NCBI GenBank assembly: GCA_963931925.1
Contig: OZ007573.1
Location: 44,289,124 to 44,353,123, forward strand
Reading direction: 5' to 3'
Length of the DNA stretch: 64,000 nucleotides
From: Onchidella celtica
Lineage: Eukaryota; Mollusca; Gastropoda; Systellommatophora; Onchidiidae
Shown: piece after piece, positions 25,568 to 37,353 of the stretch
How positions within the stretch are numbered: position 1 is the stretch's first letter
Layout: every line of letters begins with the position of its first letter
Notes under the pieces: model-generated
The model's input: the letters and a program-made list of their open reading frames with translations, nothing else
Databases searched by the model: none
Told to the model about the DNA's origin: nothing
Program-made: the position numbers and the translations under genes

Positions 25568-27444
25568 ATCGATTATCTACTACATGAATTGTATTCCCAT
25601 GAGCAAGCAGAATCTATATATATAATTGGGTAAAATTGGACGGTTGTACTCTATAGCTGAAAAAACTACTGAACGTAGAACCATGAAAAAATGACTGAAA
25701 GTAGTTCAAAGACTGAGCAAGGTTTGTATCAATTCATTTTAATGATGCAACAACCTTAAAAATTTAGAAAAATAGAAAACAAAATGGGCCGTTCGAGATT
25801 TTCCGATTCGTCATTTTTACAGCTCAGACAGGGCCGAGTGTAGTAAGATATTTTGGTAACTCGAAACTTTGGTCACCTAAGGCTCGGGAACCGCATCACA
25901 CTCAGGCTTCAAACGTTGCACAACAGCATATTATCAATGCGAAATTAAGATGGACTATATTAGAAATTATGAAATGTTCAGGCTTCTACGTTTCATTTTT
26001 CATTGTTTCGGCATCATTTAGATCTATTTCGAGTCATGGTTCGCCATTTTAAGGTTTCGTTAACACTTCCTGCGATGTGTTCACTATCAAACACACTAAC
26101 CCGTGCGCAAATCATGCTATTGTACGGGACGCGCGGGGTGTCAACTCACAAAGGCAGAGCAGTAAGACTTAATTAAAAACAAACAAACAAAAATAAAATA
26201 AACAAATAGGAACAGGCAAGATGAAGCAGGTCCATAATAACCACCCAGAACTGAAACTAATATTCAAACCGATTTATCCCGGGCAGGGCCGGGGACCTCA
26301 GCTAGTTTCTTCTAAAACTGTTCTATAGTGATTCGACGATCGTTTACAAACAACTGACAGATGATACCTTCACGCAAACAAATTAGACGGAGGAAAACAA
26401 CTTAGGTTACATACGAACATCATATTTTCCTTCAAAGAAATTGAATAGTTGTGCCTTTTGTTAAGGATGGTGACTTAATTTAGAATAGAAATAATCGATC
26501 ACAGAAACTCGAGACACAGAATACCGAAATGAACAATTCCTTCTCCCATTTTATGTCCAGAAATAGCGAGCGTATAAATAGACTTTTTCGTTCAACTATG
26601 AAGGGGTGTTGTGCGCATTGTTGCTTTGCTGACATCAACTATACGCGCGCAAATCGACGGACGGAATATGACAAGCTGAGTCTTCTCGGTGTCCTACCGA
26701 TGAGAGGAACTGATATAATGTGTACAGGCAGACTTGTGGTTTATGTAAAACAGGTGCCAAGAGAAATTCACAAAGGGAGGTCACTGCCCGAGCAAAGGGA
26801 AACAAATTGATGGTTGTGTTGAAAGTGATACGCTGTAATTTGTGAGGAGGCGGTAAAGCGCCGACGTCATCAGTATTTTCTGTCTATTTGGGAAAACCTC
26901 ATCAATTCATGTTTCTCTGACACTTTGACGTTCAATGGGGGCTTATACATAGTATGAACATGAGCATAGGACAGGATTCTGGGGCCCTATGATTGAGTCT
27001 CTGATCTATCAGGAAATGTCGGTCGAGAACATGGTCAAAATATTGCAAAAAGCGAAAGTTGTATGCAGGAAAGCCTCAAGTAAGAAATAGTACAGAAATG
27101 GTAGAACAAAACGCGTAAGTTTACTGTATCGTTTCTGTATTATTTCTTACACTAGGCTTTTCGACATACGACTCTTCCCTTTTACCATATTATTTTGACT
27201 TTGCCTCGAGCCTTGCGTTACCACACAGATTTTGTATGCTTGTTCATGTTTTATCGAGATCGTGGAGCAAATGTCTCTAAATATCAGCCATGTATAGTCT
27301 AGTTTATGGATTAATTCCTGTTAGATGCTATGACGAATTATAAGAACCATCATATTAATTATAAAAACATCACTTGATCGTGTGCCCGCTCGTATGGGAA
27401 TGTATTTGCATGTGTGAGTATGTATGAAAATTTATGTGTGTGTG
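25568..27444. other. No gene seen
   Basis: AT-rich, unique-looking. A 93-codon plus frame at 26529 has no motif I know. Confidence 0.45.
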
Positions 27445-27684
<240 letters not shown>

Positions 27685-28300
27685 ATTTTTATTGTGTTTT
27701 AGCAAAGAAGACAACGTTTTGTTAATTCGAATCCCCGTTTACCCCAAATCTCTATTCCTTTAGGCCTTGAGAAAATTATGCAGTCTTTACAAATAAAACA
27801 CATATTAATAAGAATAGGATACTTTCTTCAAGACAAAAACAGTAAGAACAAAAATGATGTGTACGCCGATTTTAAACAACACAATGTTAATGAAAATACA
27901 CTTTTTTCTTGCACCTGGCAACCCGAGCTATTTTTATTGCGGTTGTTATTGTTTCCAAGGACGCCAAGCAACCAGACCGGCGTATCCAGGACTTTGTTAC
28001 TGCACGTATTATCTATGGGCCTGTCAAGACGGAGGGTTCGTGCTGTCGATGGTTCAGATATCCGATTTTTGCACCTGAGGGCTGATGTCAAAGGTGAACG
28101 TTCTTCTTGTTGTCGAGTATGAAAGCAAAACGTGGGGGGAAGGCGATGTGGTGAAGATTGAAGAGGATATAGAGATGGCTGTAAGGGATGAGACAGTTCA
28201 ATGGACAGACAGGCGGACAGGTAAGCTGAGGTAGGTACGCAGTTAGTCTACACAGGCACACGGTAGACAGGAGAGAATGCTGGGGACTGAATAAATTAAT
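27685..28300. other. No gene seen
   Basis: A 114-codon plus frame (27778-28122) and overlapping minus frame show no recognisable domain. Confidence 0.4.
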
Positions 28301-28640
28301 AAGAACAGCCAGATGGATGGGCAGACGGATGGATACAGGTGAACAGGTGGGAGATAGATGAATGGATGGATGGATGGGTGGATGGATGGGGGGGGGGTGG
28401 GATACTTAGATGAATGGATAGGTGGGATAAATGGATGAATGGATAGGTGGGATGTATGGATGTATGGGTGGGATACTTAGATGAATGGGTAGGTGAGATG
28501 TATGGATGTATGGATGGATGGATGGATGGATGGGTGGGTCGACGGACGGATATAGTGGGATGGATAGGTGGGACAAATGGATGAAATGATAGGTGGGGAT
28601 GTATGGATTTTTGGATGGATGGATGGATGAAGGGATGGAT
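28301..28640. repeat. GGAT-based minisatellite
   Basis: GATGGATGGATG units are organised into a higher-order unit of about 50 bp (GGATAGGTGGGATACTTAGA, TGAATGGG) repeated four to five times. Confidence 0.85.
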
Positions 28641-28984
28641 GGGCAAGGTTTCCCATACACACATAAACGCACACACAAAAGCACATACACACACAGTCAA
28701 AATGAACTCCTCATCGACATCAAAATTGTTCATCATAAAACGAAGCTAATTTATTCACCCCATCCACCGCAAAAGTGTCTAACACATCCTCCAATCATTA
28801 TCTGCATAATCTCTGCCTTGTTAAGTTTACTGGGGTCAGTAACAGCCAACGGAAACTGTCATTCAATACACTGAGATGCACATAAATTATGCCTGGTGAC
28901 TGCAAGTGCCACTGTCCTCCGGAGAAAGACCGTAAAAGCCGATGTAGGGTAACTTCACAGTCTTACATCATTTTAGGCGGTGTA

Positions 28985-29190
28985 AAATACTGAACCCGCT
29001 CAGACACAGTCAGATACTGCGAACAAAATGTACACCAAAGAAATAATGGCAGAAGCTGACCATGTCTGACCGGGATTGGTATGATAGGGTGTTCCCGGAT
29101 TTACTAAGAAAATACAGGAAATTATGGTATGCACTTCTTGTCTGCCAGCGTTTGACTGTGTCTGACCGGGGTTAGTATAATGGAAGTGTA
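28985..29190. mobile_element. Third copy of the GTCAGACACAGTCAG MITE
   Basis: It contains CCGCTCAGACACAGTCAGAT near 28997, the same central sequence with GAAAATACAGGAAATTATGG, and GACTGTGTCTGACCGGGG near 29155. The outermost bases are poorly preserved, so the ends are approximate. Confidence 0.6.
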
Positions 29191-30141
29191 TATCCGTACA
29201 ATATGTTGTATGGATATGGACCGTGCATATCCGTACAACATGTTTACCAAAAGCGCGACTGATGAAGGTTTGCTGAAACAAACTTGGTATGGTGTTCACG
29301 AATTTAAAGTGACAACACTGGAATAGCCAGATGGACCTGGGGGCGTGAGGGTCTAGACAGTTTGTATCAATGGGCGGTAGACAGGTTGACTCATCAGGCG
29401 AAAATGGGTTGGGGTAGCCATTGGTGATCGACGTACACTCAAGTAGATCTATATGAGAGCAACAACGGATGTCTTTGTGTCCTCGGGAACATTTTCGTTT
29501 TGCATGTGCTGTTTTTTTTCATAGCACGGCAGTATGGTCTACCACTGGCCTGCGTGTAGCTGTGTTCCTAGTCAAACCTTGTTAAACGTAAATCTTTGTC
29601 ATTGTTTCTGACGTATCACCGACAGGTGGAGCGTCACAGATTGTCAGATACATCAGTAACCAGATATATTGAGGGAAAGTGACAGACAGACAGACAGGCA
29701 GATAGACAGGCAACCAGACAGACACATTTTTTAGACAGGTCCATGAAAAGCTAGCTGCCTATCTAGGGAGGCCGATTGATGAGTATAGAAACCATTACGT
29801 ACAGCAAACATTTCTAATAAACACTAGACTGATCTTGTACAGTGAAGACACCTAGGAAGAACATTATCCACAGCAGTTGCGACAGATTACAGCGAGTACT
29901 GGATCTTCCAATACCATTGTGGGTGAACTGATGAGCGATTCAACAACCCGCGACTTACGTTTCTTGCCGCACCGATCATTCACCCCATTATCTTTCCGCT
30001 GTCATCCCTCATTCTTCTGGCTGCCCATAAAACTTCTTCCATATCCCAGTTCTTCTTCTCTCCATTTGTCAAAGTGTGCCTCCGTTAATTACAGCGTTTT
30101 TCGTTTTGAATTTCTTTCTCGTTTACCCCTCCTTCATCTTC
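29191..30141. other. No gene seen
   Basis: A small imperfect inverted repeat (CATATCCGTACAACATG) at about 29190-29245. Short GACA run at 29682. Confidence 0.4.
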
Positions 30142-30305
30142 TGTGTGTGTGTGTGTGTGTGTGTGTGTATCTGTCTGTCTGCCTGTCTCTCTGTCTGTGC
30201 ATATTTATCCCTCTCTCTCTACATAAGGCTCTTTTGTGTCCGTCTCTGTCTGCATGCATCTCTCTCTCTCTCTCTCTCTCTCTTTCTGGGGGTCTATCTG
30301 GTTGC

Positions 30306-30336
<31 letters not shown>

Positions 30337-30370
30337 GCCCTGTCCCCCTCTCCCCTCCCCCTCTCTCCGC
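30142..30370. repeat. (GT)n followed by CT-rich tract
   Basis: Fourteen GT units (30142-30169), then pyrimidine-rich sequence with TCTG and CTCT blocks. Confidence 0.93.
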
Positions 30371-31354
30371 ACACATGCTACAGGAAAAAAAAAAAGCAAC
30401 TGCGACAAACATGAACATTTTTTACAGGTAAAATTCTTTGGAAGGGGCGAAATCCACTGGCTGACCGCCCTTCATCCCAAACACTGCTCGCTCGTCCTCA
30501 GGCAAACACTCTCAAATAACGGACCTCTCATTCCGCGTGTCGCCCCAGAATTTTGATCCTAGGGGAAAAAAAGAAATCAGGAGACAAAAAAAAAAAGGAA
30601 CATCGCAGACATAGCAACCTTTGAAGCTCGTGTAAATGTGAAATTGGAAGCCAGCGTCACCAAAAATGTCAAACTGGGCTAAAACACGAAAGAATACACT
30701 GCCCAATGATCCATTTTCAATTAATCCGTCCGAAAGGTCTGGCCCCTTGTGGATAATACTAGAAAAGCAATATCTGTTAAATATCGATCGATTAAATGAA
30801 ACACGTTTGAGAATTCTCGGTACAGGAGACTGTGACAGAATGTGGCATCCTGTGACAGAAAGACGTTACTGTAAAATTTCGAGGAGGGCCAACAATCACT
30901 TCATTTAATAACGGTGTGATTCAGAACGGAGCAAGTGGCTATTGGTTGCTTCTAAATAGGGCTACCTTCTGTCCTACCGTTCTGGCCTAGTCTGTCTTTC
31001 GTCTTGCACAATGTCCTAGCACAATGAGACCGTTATAGCGTCGACGTGCTTTCTCCAAACACAAACTCAGACTCAGAATAGACATTTTCCCAAGATAATA
31101 TCGCCAGGTTATCTTTCCATTATAACTTCTCAACATACTTTGAACCACTGATTTCTGGTGCTACTTCAAAACTTCGAGTACAAAACACTTTATCTTAGAC
31201 CGCACTCCTGATAACGTCTTTTCGCCGAAAAACTCGTAGAACCAAAGATTCATGTCAAGATATCACCCTAGACAATGGGCTATAAGAAATTTTTGATGAA
31301 CAAATAAAAATGAAAGAAAAATAATAATTACATGTCTTTGCTTCTGGCAACACA
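30371..31354. other. No feature seen
   Basis: Unique-looking AT-rich DNA between the CT tract and the dispersed repeat. Confidence 0.45.
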
Positions 31355-31524
31355 CCCAGGCAGCAGGCTAACGTGAATCCGACGTAGATTCGTATAGGTC
31401 TGACCATAGGGGTGGTCGCCGTAAGACATCGTGATCAGCAGATCTACGTAGGAACGATGTCATTCATATGTGCAAACTTGACGTACATCCTCTGTGACAG
31501 ATTTTCGAAGGGTTGCGAGCTGGG
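31355..31524. mobile_element. Fourth copy of the CCCAGCC repeat
   Basis: It starts CCCAGGCAGCAGG, contains CCGACGTAGATTCGTATAGG and AGATCTACGTAGGAACGATG, and ends TTGCGAGCTGGG. Confidence 0.6.
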
Positions 31525-31749
31525 TAATGTCATAATCTAATCTGCTCAGCCTGGACTTTCCAGACATCAAAACTTTCGATTAGGACCCAAATCCAGCACC
31601 GAAGCTTCTTATAAATACATACAAAATATCATGTACATCACATTTCCATTGTATATGTATATATGAAAAGCTAAGTGGGCTCAAACTCTTGCACAACTTT
31701 CACTCAGTGCATGTAGTGCCCGATGTGACTTCGAAATGGAAAGATACAG

Positions 31750-32008
31750 AGAAAAGATACAGAAGATCGCTTTTGCGCTCCGTAATTCGTCTCGCCAAGA
31801 CATTGTAGCTACATGTGAGCCACATCTCACGGAGGTTGCATGCCATGTTACTTATTGTGATAAAACTGTTACTGACTTATGACAATGCGATTAGATAAGA
31901 TGTGTAAGATGTGTGTACCATGTATGTGCTCTTAAACGCTCTGTGAAAGTGAATTTCCCTTATTGGGATAGTAAAGTGATTTTCATATAATTATTATCTT
32001 ATCCTACA
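31750..32008 (+). repeat. Dispersed repeat resembling a LINE 3' tail, copy 1
   Basis: It aligns with 54048-54297 over about 250 bp: GTAAGATGTGTGTAC(C/G)ATGTA, CTTAAACGCTCT(G/A)TGAAAG and GAATTTCCCT. The ending, GAATTTCCCTTATTGGGATAGTAAAG, contains a small hairpin before AT-rich sequence, as in many LINE 3' ends. No reverse transcriptase lies upstream, so it would be a 5'-truncated copy. Confidence 0.5.
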
Positions 32009-32110
32009 GTTATCATCAGAGAACATTTGCAACAAGCCCTTTCCGAGAACTTCGTGAACTTGTGACAGCCAAAACAAAACGGAACAAAACAAAACAAAAG
32101 TAGACTACAG

Positions 32111-32515
32111 GCGGGGGACACGGTGGTCTAGAAGCAAGGTGCTCGGCTCTCACGCCCGAAGGTACCGGGTTCGATCCCTGGTCAGAACAGGCATCTTGGA
32201 TTTCTGTTGTTTTTTTTTTGCGGAGAAAAAATTGCCTGTCCTCGATCCTATGGTAGGTAGGATCGAGCACCAAGTCTTATCGGATAAGGACGAAAAACTC
32301 GGAGGGCCCATATGGACGTTGTGCACGTTAGAGATACCTTGGGCAGTTAAAAGTCGAGAAGAGCAGGCCGAACAAGGGCCGCTGCACGGGCAAAATTCTA
32401 AAAAAACTAATCCCTACCACAAAAACACACAGAAACAAGAACAAGAAATATAGAAAGAAGAAAAGTGAGGTGTAAATGCCAATGGCAGCGGAAACTCCTG
32501 AAATGCAGATCCAAC
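32111..32515 (+). mobile_element. tRNA-derived SINE
   Basis: It has a perfect A box (TGGTCTAGAAG, 32124-32134) and B box (GGTTCGATCCC, 32168-32178). The body shares GGATAAGGACGAAAAACTCGG and GCACGTTAGAGATACCTTGG with the 25-kb copy, and the tail is GGCAGCGGAAACTCCTGAAATG. I found no convincing flanking duplication. Small open frames across it are chance. Confidence 0.85.
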
Positions 32516-33195
32516 CACGACTGCTAACTTTACATAAAAGGTTTTGGTGGATGATGGGAAGCCGTGGTGTGTGACACTGCCACTCCAGAACGCAGTTGCT
32601 GGCACATTCAGAGACAGCCGATTGCCCCAACTAGTCTACTAATTAAATTTCCCATCCACAGACCCAAATGAAGACAAGACAGAGGTGAGAGTCGAACACA
32701 CAAATCAATACCGCCAGACGTTTCCCAATTACACAAATGGCGAGCGTGCGGGGGGGGGGGGGGGGACAACCCGGACAACTCAGTGGGTTAGGGGTAGTCT
32801 CCCCTGGGTCGGGGTGGTCTCTCTTGGGTTGAGAACGCCTGGGGTCATTGACTTCTTTCACTCAGTCCAGTTTTTGTTATCGCCTTCTATCGAATCATTG
32901 ACTGCAAAGTCTTCTCTAAAATTGTAACACAGTCCTAACTCACTGACCAGGACAGGCAATGAAATTATTATCTCTTCATCGCGCTGTCTTTGTCTCACGT
33001 TAATGTCATAAGCAATGTCATTCCCTCAGTTTATTACCAACTTTCCTCCAAGGGGAGCTTCACTTTCTCAATCTGTATCAATGACAAAGTTCTTATCGGA
33101 TTCACTCAGCCGAACGGCTCTAGTAAATTAGCTCTTGCTTTTTGTTTTCTGTGCCCACTGTTCTCTATTTTCTCTCTTTCATTTTCTTGGTCTGC
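32516..33195. other. No gene seen
   Basis: Poly-G run at about 32751-32764 flanked by CCCTGGGT/CTTGGGTT duplicates. Frames here lack motifs. Confidence 0.45.
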
Positions 33196-33352
33196 TCCAA
33201 TTCTTTTTGTGCCACCCTTCTCTCTCTCCCCCTCGCTGCCTTTCTTTCACTCTCTGTCTCTTTCTCTCTCTCGCTCTCTCTCTGTGTCTTCTCCATCCAA
33301 CCATCCATCGGCCGTCCGACCATCCACACATTCATCCATCCATCCATCCATG
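33196..33352. repeat. CT tract and (CATC)n
   Basis: Pyrimidine-rich sequence followed by CCAT/CATC tetranucleotides. Confidence 0.9.
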
Positions 33353-33940
33353 TCACGAGCAGAGTTAGGGTCTTGGGGAGCATTCGACTGCACGAGAGGC
33401 AGCTAACTCACACTCGGACACAACCACACAAGAAAAGTATTAAACAACTAGAGGATCTATATATGTCAGGCCGGTCAGGCCATGTTTTACATAAATATTA
33501 ATAAACAAAACAAAAGACAATAGAGGTATATTCAAAGCAATAAATTCTAATTACTAACTTAATCTATGATATTCATGTAATTATGGCTCCTTATTGGATG
33601 TACTGCAATCAATAGCAAATAGGTATATTATACGAAACTAGATATCAATTTAAAGTGACAGTTGAGTCGCCACTGGCCAGTCGCCAGGCAAACTCTCCCT
33701 AAATCATATGGGCTTGAATGTTAGGAGAGCCCAGTACGTTCCAAGCCTACAGAAGCACACTTCGGCTTGTAGGTAATTACGCAGTTGCAAAAAAACTATT
33801 TATATATATGCACAATCATTATTCAATTCATCAACAATGTGCCATATTACTTCAATCATACTATGGAAATAATTCTATAACACAGGCCACTCGTCGTCGA
33901 GTGCCAGCTGGGGTTTCCTTAGACTTCCTATGAGGCTGTG
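33353..33940. other. No feature seen
   Basis: AT-rich left flank of the retrotransposon cluster. Confidence 0.5.
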
Positions 33941-34275
33941 TGTAGCATCTGCAAGCTATCCCTTGCCCTCCCCCGTTTTCGTGTTACACTGGTGAGCATG
34001 TGTTCATTTGACAACCGCCAGAGTGTATTGTACTCCGTGACCTGACCTTCTTTTCTAGTGAGTAGTTTTTTTTCTCGCTCGCTTGTTGTCAGGTGTTTTG
34101 ACTCGTTCAGTAAATATTAGTATGTTCCCGAACATTCGATAACGTTGTGGATAAGAATGTTTACGCCAGATTTGGCCTTGAGTGATGTAACCTGATGACC
34201 TATTGATGCGTGATTGGTTAGTTTGTGCGAGGGCAAAGGTAACGTTTATTTCGGGAACTTTCTATAGAAATGTTT

Positions 34276-34284
34276 ATATATATA
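34276..34284 (+). promoter_or_regulatory. Probable TATA box in the LTR
   Basis: TATATATA lies in the middle of the LTR, after a region conserved in all copies. The TATA position relative to the LTR end is the same in the other LTRs. A transcription start about 25-30 bp downstream would define the start of R; this is inferred from position only. Confidence 0.5.
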
Positions 34285-34391
34285 GACCTGTGTGAGTGGT
34301 TGGGGGGTGAGTAAGTGAGTTTCCTTTTGTGTGGCGTAGATATTTAGTTTCGCTGGTGTCTTCCTAGTAATTTATTGTTCACTATACAGTT

Positions 34392-34397
34392 ATTAAA
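34392..34397 (+). promoter_or_regulatory. Possible polyadenylation signal variant in the LTR
   Basis: ATTAAA, the commonest variant of AATAAA, lies about 108 bp downstream of the TATA motif and about 140 bp before the LTR end. It is conserved in all LTR copies here. Its use is inferred. Confidence 0.35.
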
Positions 34398-34539
34398 CTT
34401 TAGTATTATTTAATCTATCGTCGGATCTCGTGTTTATTTATTTTACAGCTGTAATAGTTTCGTTTTCTAAAGGGTTGTAGTTAGATCAACTAACTCCCCC
34501 CTACTATAACGTGCTAGAACAACCTCAGCTGTTACATAT

Positions 34540-34557
34540 TGGGGGCTCGTCCGGGAT
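34540..34557 (+). other. Primer-binding site, tRNA-Pro type
   Basis: It has the same 18 bases as in the complete element (TGGGGGCTCGTCCGGGAT), three bases after the LTR. Confidence 0.9.
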
Positions 34558-34644
34558 CCGACCATATTCGAGCGGACCAGATCAAAATTACTAGATTTAT
34601 TTACATAGTTTATTGTAGAATATCACCGACAAGCTATCTACAAC

Positions 34645-37353
34645 ATGTCGGAGGTTATTGGAAGGCTTAGCCAGGAAGCGGACGCTATGGAGCTCACTGG
34701 GCAGGAGAGACGGGACTACCTCCGTGAAGGCCTAGAAAGAGAAAGACAGCTGGAGGCTCAACGACAGGAGAAGGAGGCTGAACGACAGGCTCATGAGAAG
34801 GAGGCTGAACGACAAGAGAAGGAGGCTGAACGACAAGAGAAGGAGGCTGAACGACAAGAGAAGGAGGCTGAACGACAGCTGGAAAGGGAAAAGATGAACC
34901 ACGAGTTGGAGATAGAGAGGATGCGCCAGCAACGTGGAGGCAACGACTCAGCGCAGAAGACCGACGACCACGCCAGTTCCAAGAGACCCAAGCTACCTGC
35001 ATTTCAGGACAAGAAGGACGATCTGGATAGCTGGTTGCTGCGGTTTGAGAGGTTTGCCGAGACAGCTGAATGGCCCAGATCCACCTGGACGACATCATTG
35101 TCTGCCCTGCTGACCGGGAGAGCTTTGGAGTGCTTCTGCAGACTACCGATCGACGAAGCCAAGGACTACGACAAGGTCAAGGAAGCGTTGCAGAAGAGGT
35201 ACAACCTGTCAGAGGACGGATACAGACTCATGTTCAGACAAGGTAAGCCTGAAGATGGAGAAGATGTTGGAATGTTTTTGACCAGGATCAAGACCTATTT
35301 AGAGAGGTGGATAAAGCTGTCGAAGACGGAGGAGACCTACGAAGGAGTGAGAGATCTGTTCGTCAGAGAGCAATTCATGGATGCCTGCCCACCAGACCTT
35401 GCAACCCATGTGAGGGAGAGGAAACCAAAGACGCTACAGGACATCGCAGATTCAGCGGAGGCGTACCTGGTAGCGAGGAACCGGACGCTCAGCGGGAGCG
35501 CCAGACTGCAGAGCCGGCCAGTGCGACAGAGGCCCAACGGAGACAGAAGCCCACAGGTCTGCCATAGGTGCCAGAGGCCGGGACACAAGGCGACGGAGTG
35601 TCGTGCAAAGTTAAACGACAAAGGTGAGTTGAAATGTTACCTTTGTGGAAAGCCAGGCCACGTTCGGAGGATGTGTCCAGCCCAGAAGGATATGGGACGA
35701 GGCAAGCCGAACAAGGCGGCGGCGGCCGTAGTTATAGCGGCGGACGAGTCGTCAAGACAAGATGTGACGACGGCTGACACCAGCATCAACGTTCAAGCGG
35801 TAATGAAGGACGGGAAGCTACAGTTAGCGGTGCCTGTTACGTGCGGAGGATGCAGTGACGGAAGGACCGTGGAGAAACTGAAGTTACCAGTGATGAAGGG
35901 CTTGATTGGAAATCGAGCGGCAGATGTCCTAAGAGATACCGGCTGTGAAGGTGTAGTGGTGCGGCGAGCACTGGTGGACGACGGACAGCTCACCGGTGGG
36001 AAGAAACTTATCGCGAGGATCGATAACTCCTTGCTAGCGGCGGAGGAAGCCGTTATCGACGTGAAGACGCCTTACCTGACGGGCAAAGTGACGGCGCTGT
36101 GTCTCCCGGAGACCATCTGCGACCTTGTAGTCGGGAACGTGGACGGAGCGAAGGATCCGTACGACCCTGATACTGAGGTGATGGTAGGAGCGGTGACCAC
36201 GAGGGCCCAGGAGAAGAGGAAGGACCGGTCTACGTCGCTGAAGGTGCCGAGGGCAGAACGGCACGCGGGAGTGGATAGAGAGGAACTTATCCGACTCCAA
36301 GAAGAAGACGAAGTCATAAGGAAGTTAGAGCAGAAGAAGATCCCAACTAATAGAGGCAATAAATCTGTTCATTTTGAGAAACATGGAGGAGTACTGTACC
36401 GGATCTACAAGGACCTGAGACAGGCGACTGTTATAAGGCAAGTGGTACTACCCGAGAAACTGAGAGAGTATGTACTGAGTGTAGCCCACGACTCGATCGT
36501 CGGAGGACACCTCGGCGTGAAGAAAACCAAAGACAGAGTTATGAGCAATTTTTATTGGCCTGGAATTGAAGGTGACGTCGCGAGATACTGCCGCTCATGC
36601 GACATATGTCAGAGGACGGTGAACAAAGGAGCGACACCAAAGGTGCACCTGCAGAGTATGCCAGTAGTGGACGTACCATTTAGGCGAGTGGCCGTGGACT
36701 TAGTAGGACCTATCGACCCCCCAAGTGAAGGTGGACATCGGTATATCCTGGTGTACATAGACTACGCTACTCGTTACCCCGAAGCCACACCCTTGAAGAA
36801 GATCGACGCAGAAACGGTAGCAGAAGCCTTAGTGAACATCTACAGCCGTTTGGGTGTGCCCGAAGAGATCTTGTCCGACCAAGGGACCCAGTTTATGTCA
36901 GATGTCATGAAGGAAACGAATAGACTACTGGGAATTCGACAGTCGACCACTACAGTCTACCACCCTATGTGCAACGGGTTGGTGGAGCGATTTAACGGGA
37001 CACTGAAGAAGACCTTAAGGCGACTGTGCGCAGAGCAACCCAAGCAGTGGCATAGATACATCAACCCGCTGCGCTTCGCATATCGTGAAGTTCCTCAAGA
37101 GTCGACCAAGTTTGCCCCATTCGAGTTGCTGTATGGGAGAACTGTGAGAGGACCCATGCACATCTTACGTCAACTATGGACCAAGGACGTAGAGGAGCCG
37201 GAAACGAAGACCAGTTACCAGTACGTCATGGAACTACATGAATCAGCAGGTCGTCCACATATGCTGTCACATTGTTCATTCCACGGATCAATGGCTTTAC
37301 GATCCTGTTCAGTGTGGCTCCTGAGTTCATCATCCCAAAAGGCATCCGAATGA
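34645..37353 (+). pseudogene. Gag-protease-integrase part of Gag-Pol, cut and fused to antisense RT sequence
   Basis: The frame is open for 902 codons, but only the first 864 are native. They include the coiled-coil repeats, SCAN-like capsid, zinc knuckles (306-319, 331-344), protease DTG (431-433), HHCC finger and a full D685/D745/E781 integrase core. After MEL at residue 864 the sequence switches at 37237/37238 to the reverse complement of the RT gene, giving 38 unrelated residues before a stop. The GPY module, RT and RNase H are absent, so it cannot supply reverse transcription. It differs from the complete copy at scattered residues (for example V4 for A4, R for L in the INPL(R/L)FAYRE stretch), and all of these that can be compared are shared with the antisense copy at 37238-39859. 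Confidence 0.9.
35800..37237 (+). repeat. Left arm of a 1438-bp inverted repeat
   Basis: This segment is the reverse complement of 38422-39859 over exactly 1438 bp. The only mismatch I found by eye is at 37185/38474. The spacer is 37238-38421 (1184 bp). The DNA could fold into a very long hairpin, and transcription through it would give double-stranded RNA. Confidence 0.88.

Larger units (their letters stand above)
33941..34536 (+). repeat. 5' LTR of the composite copy
   Basis: It is 596 bp, from TGTAGCATCTGC to CTCAGCTGTTACA, followed three bases later by the primer-binding site. Its U3 start (GCAAGCTATCCCTTGCC) is shared with 39882-40020 and 48350-48945 and differs from that of the complete element. 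It differs from the right-hand LTR at roughly a dozen places, including a 6-bp insertion in the latter, so the host is older than the nested copy. Confidence 0.92.

Noticed and set aside
35307..35567. Second plus frame of 86 codons inside gag
   Set aside because: Out-of-frame shadow, repeated as the mirror at 45505-45765 in the complete copy; kept only because gag is conserved.
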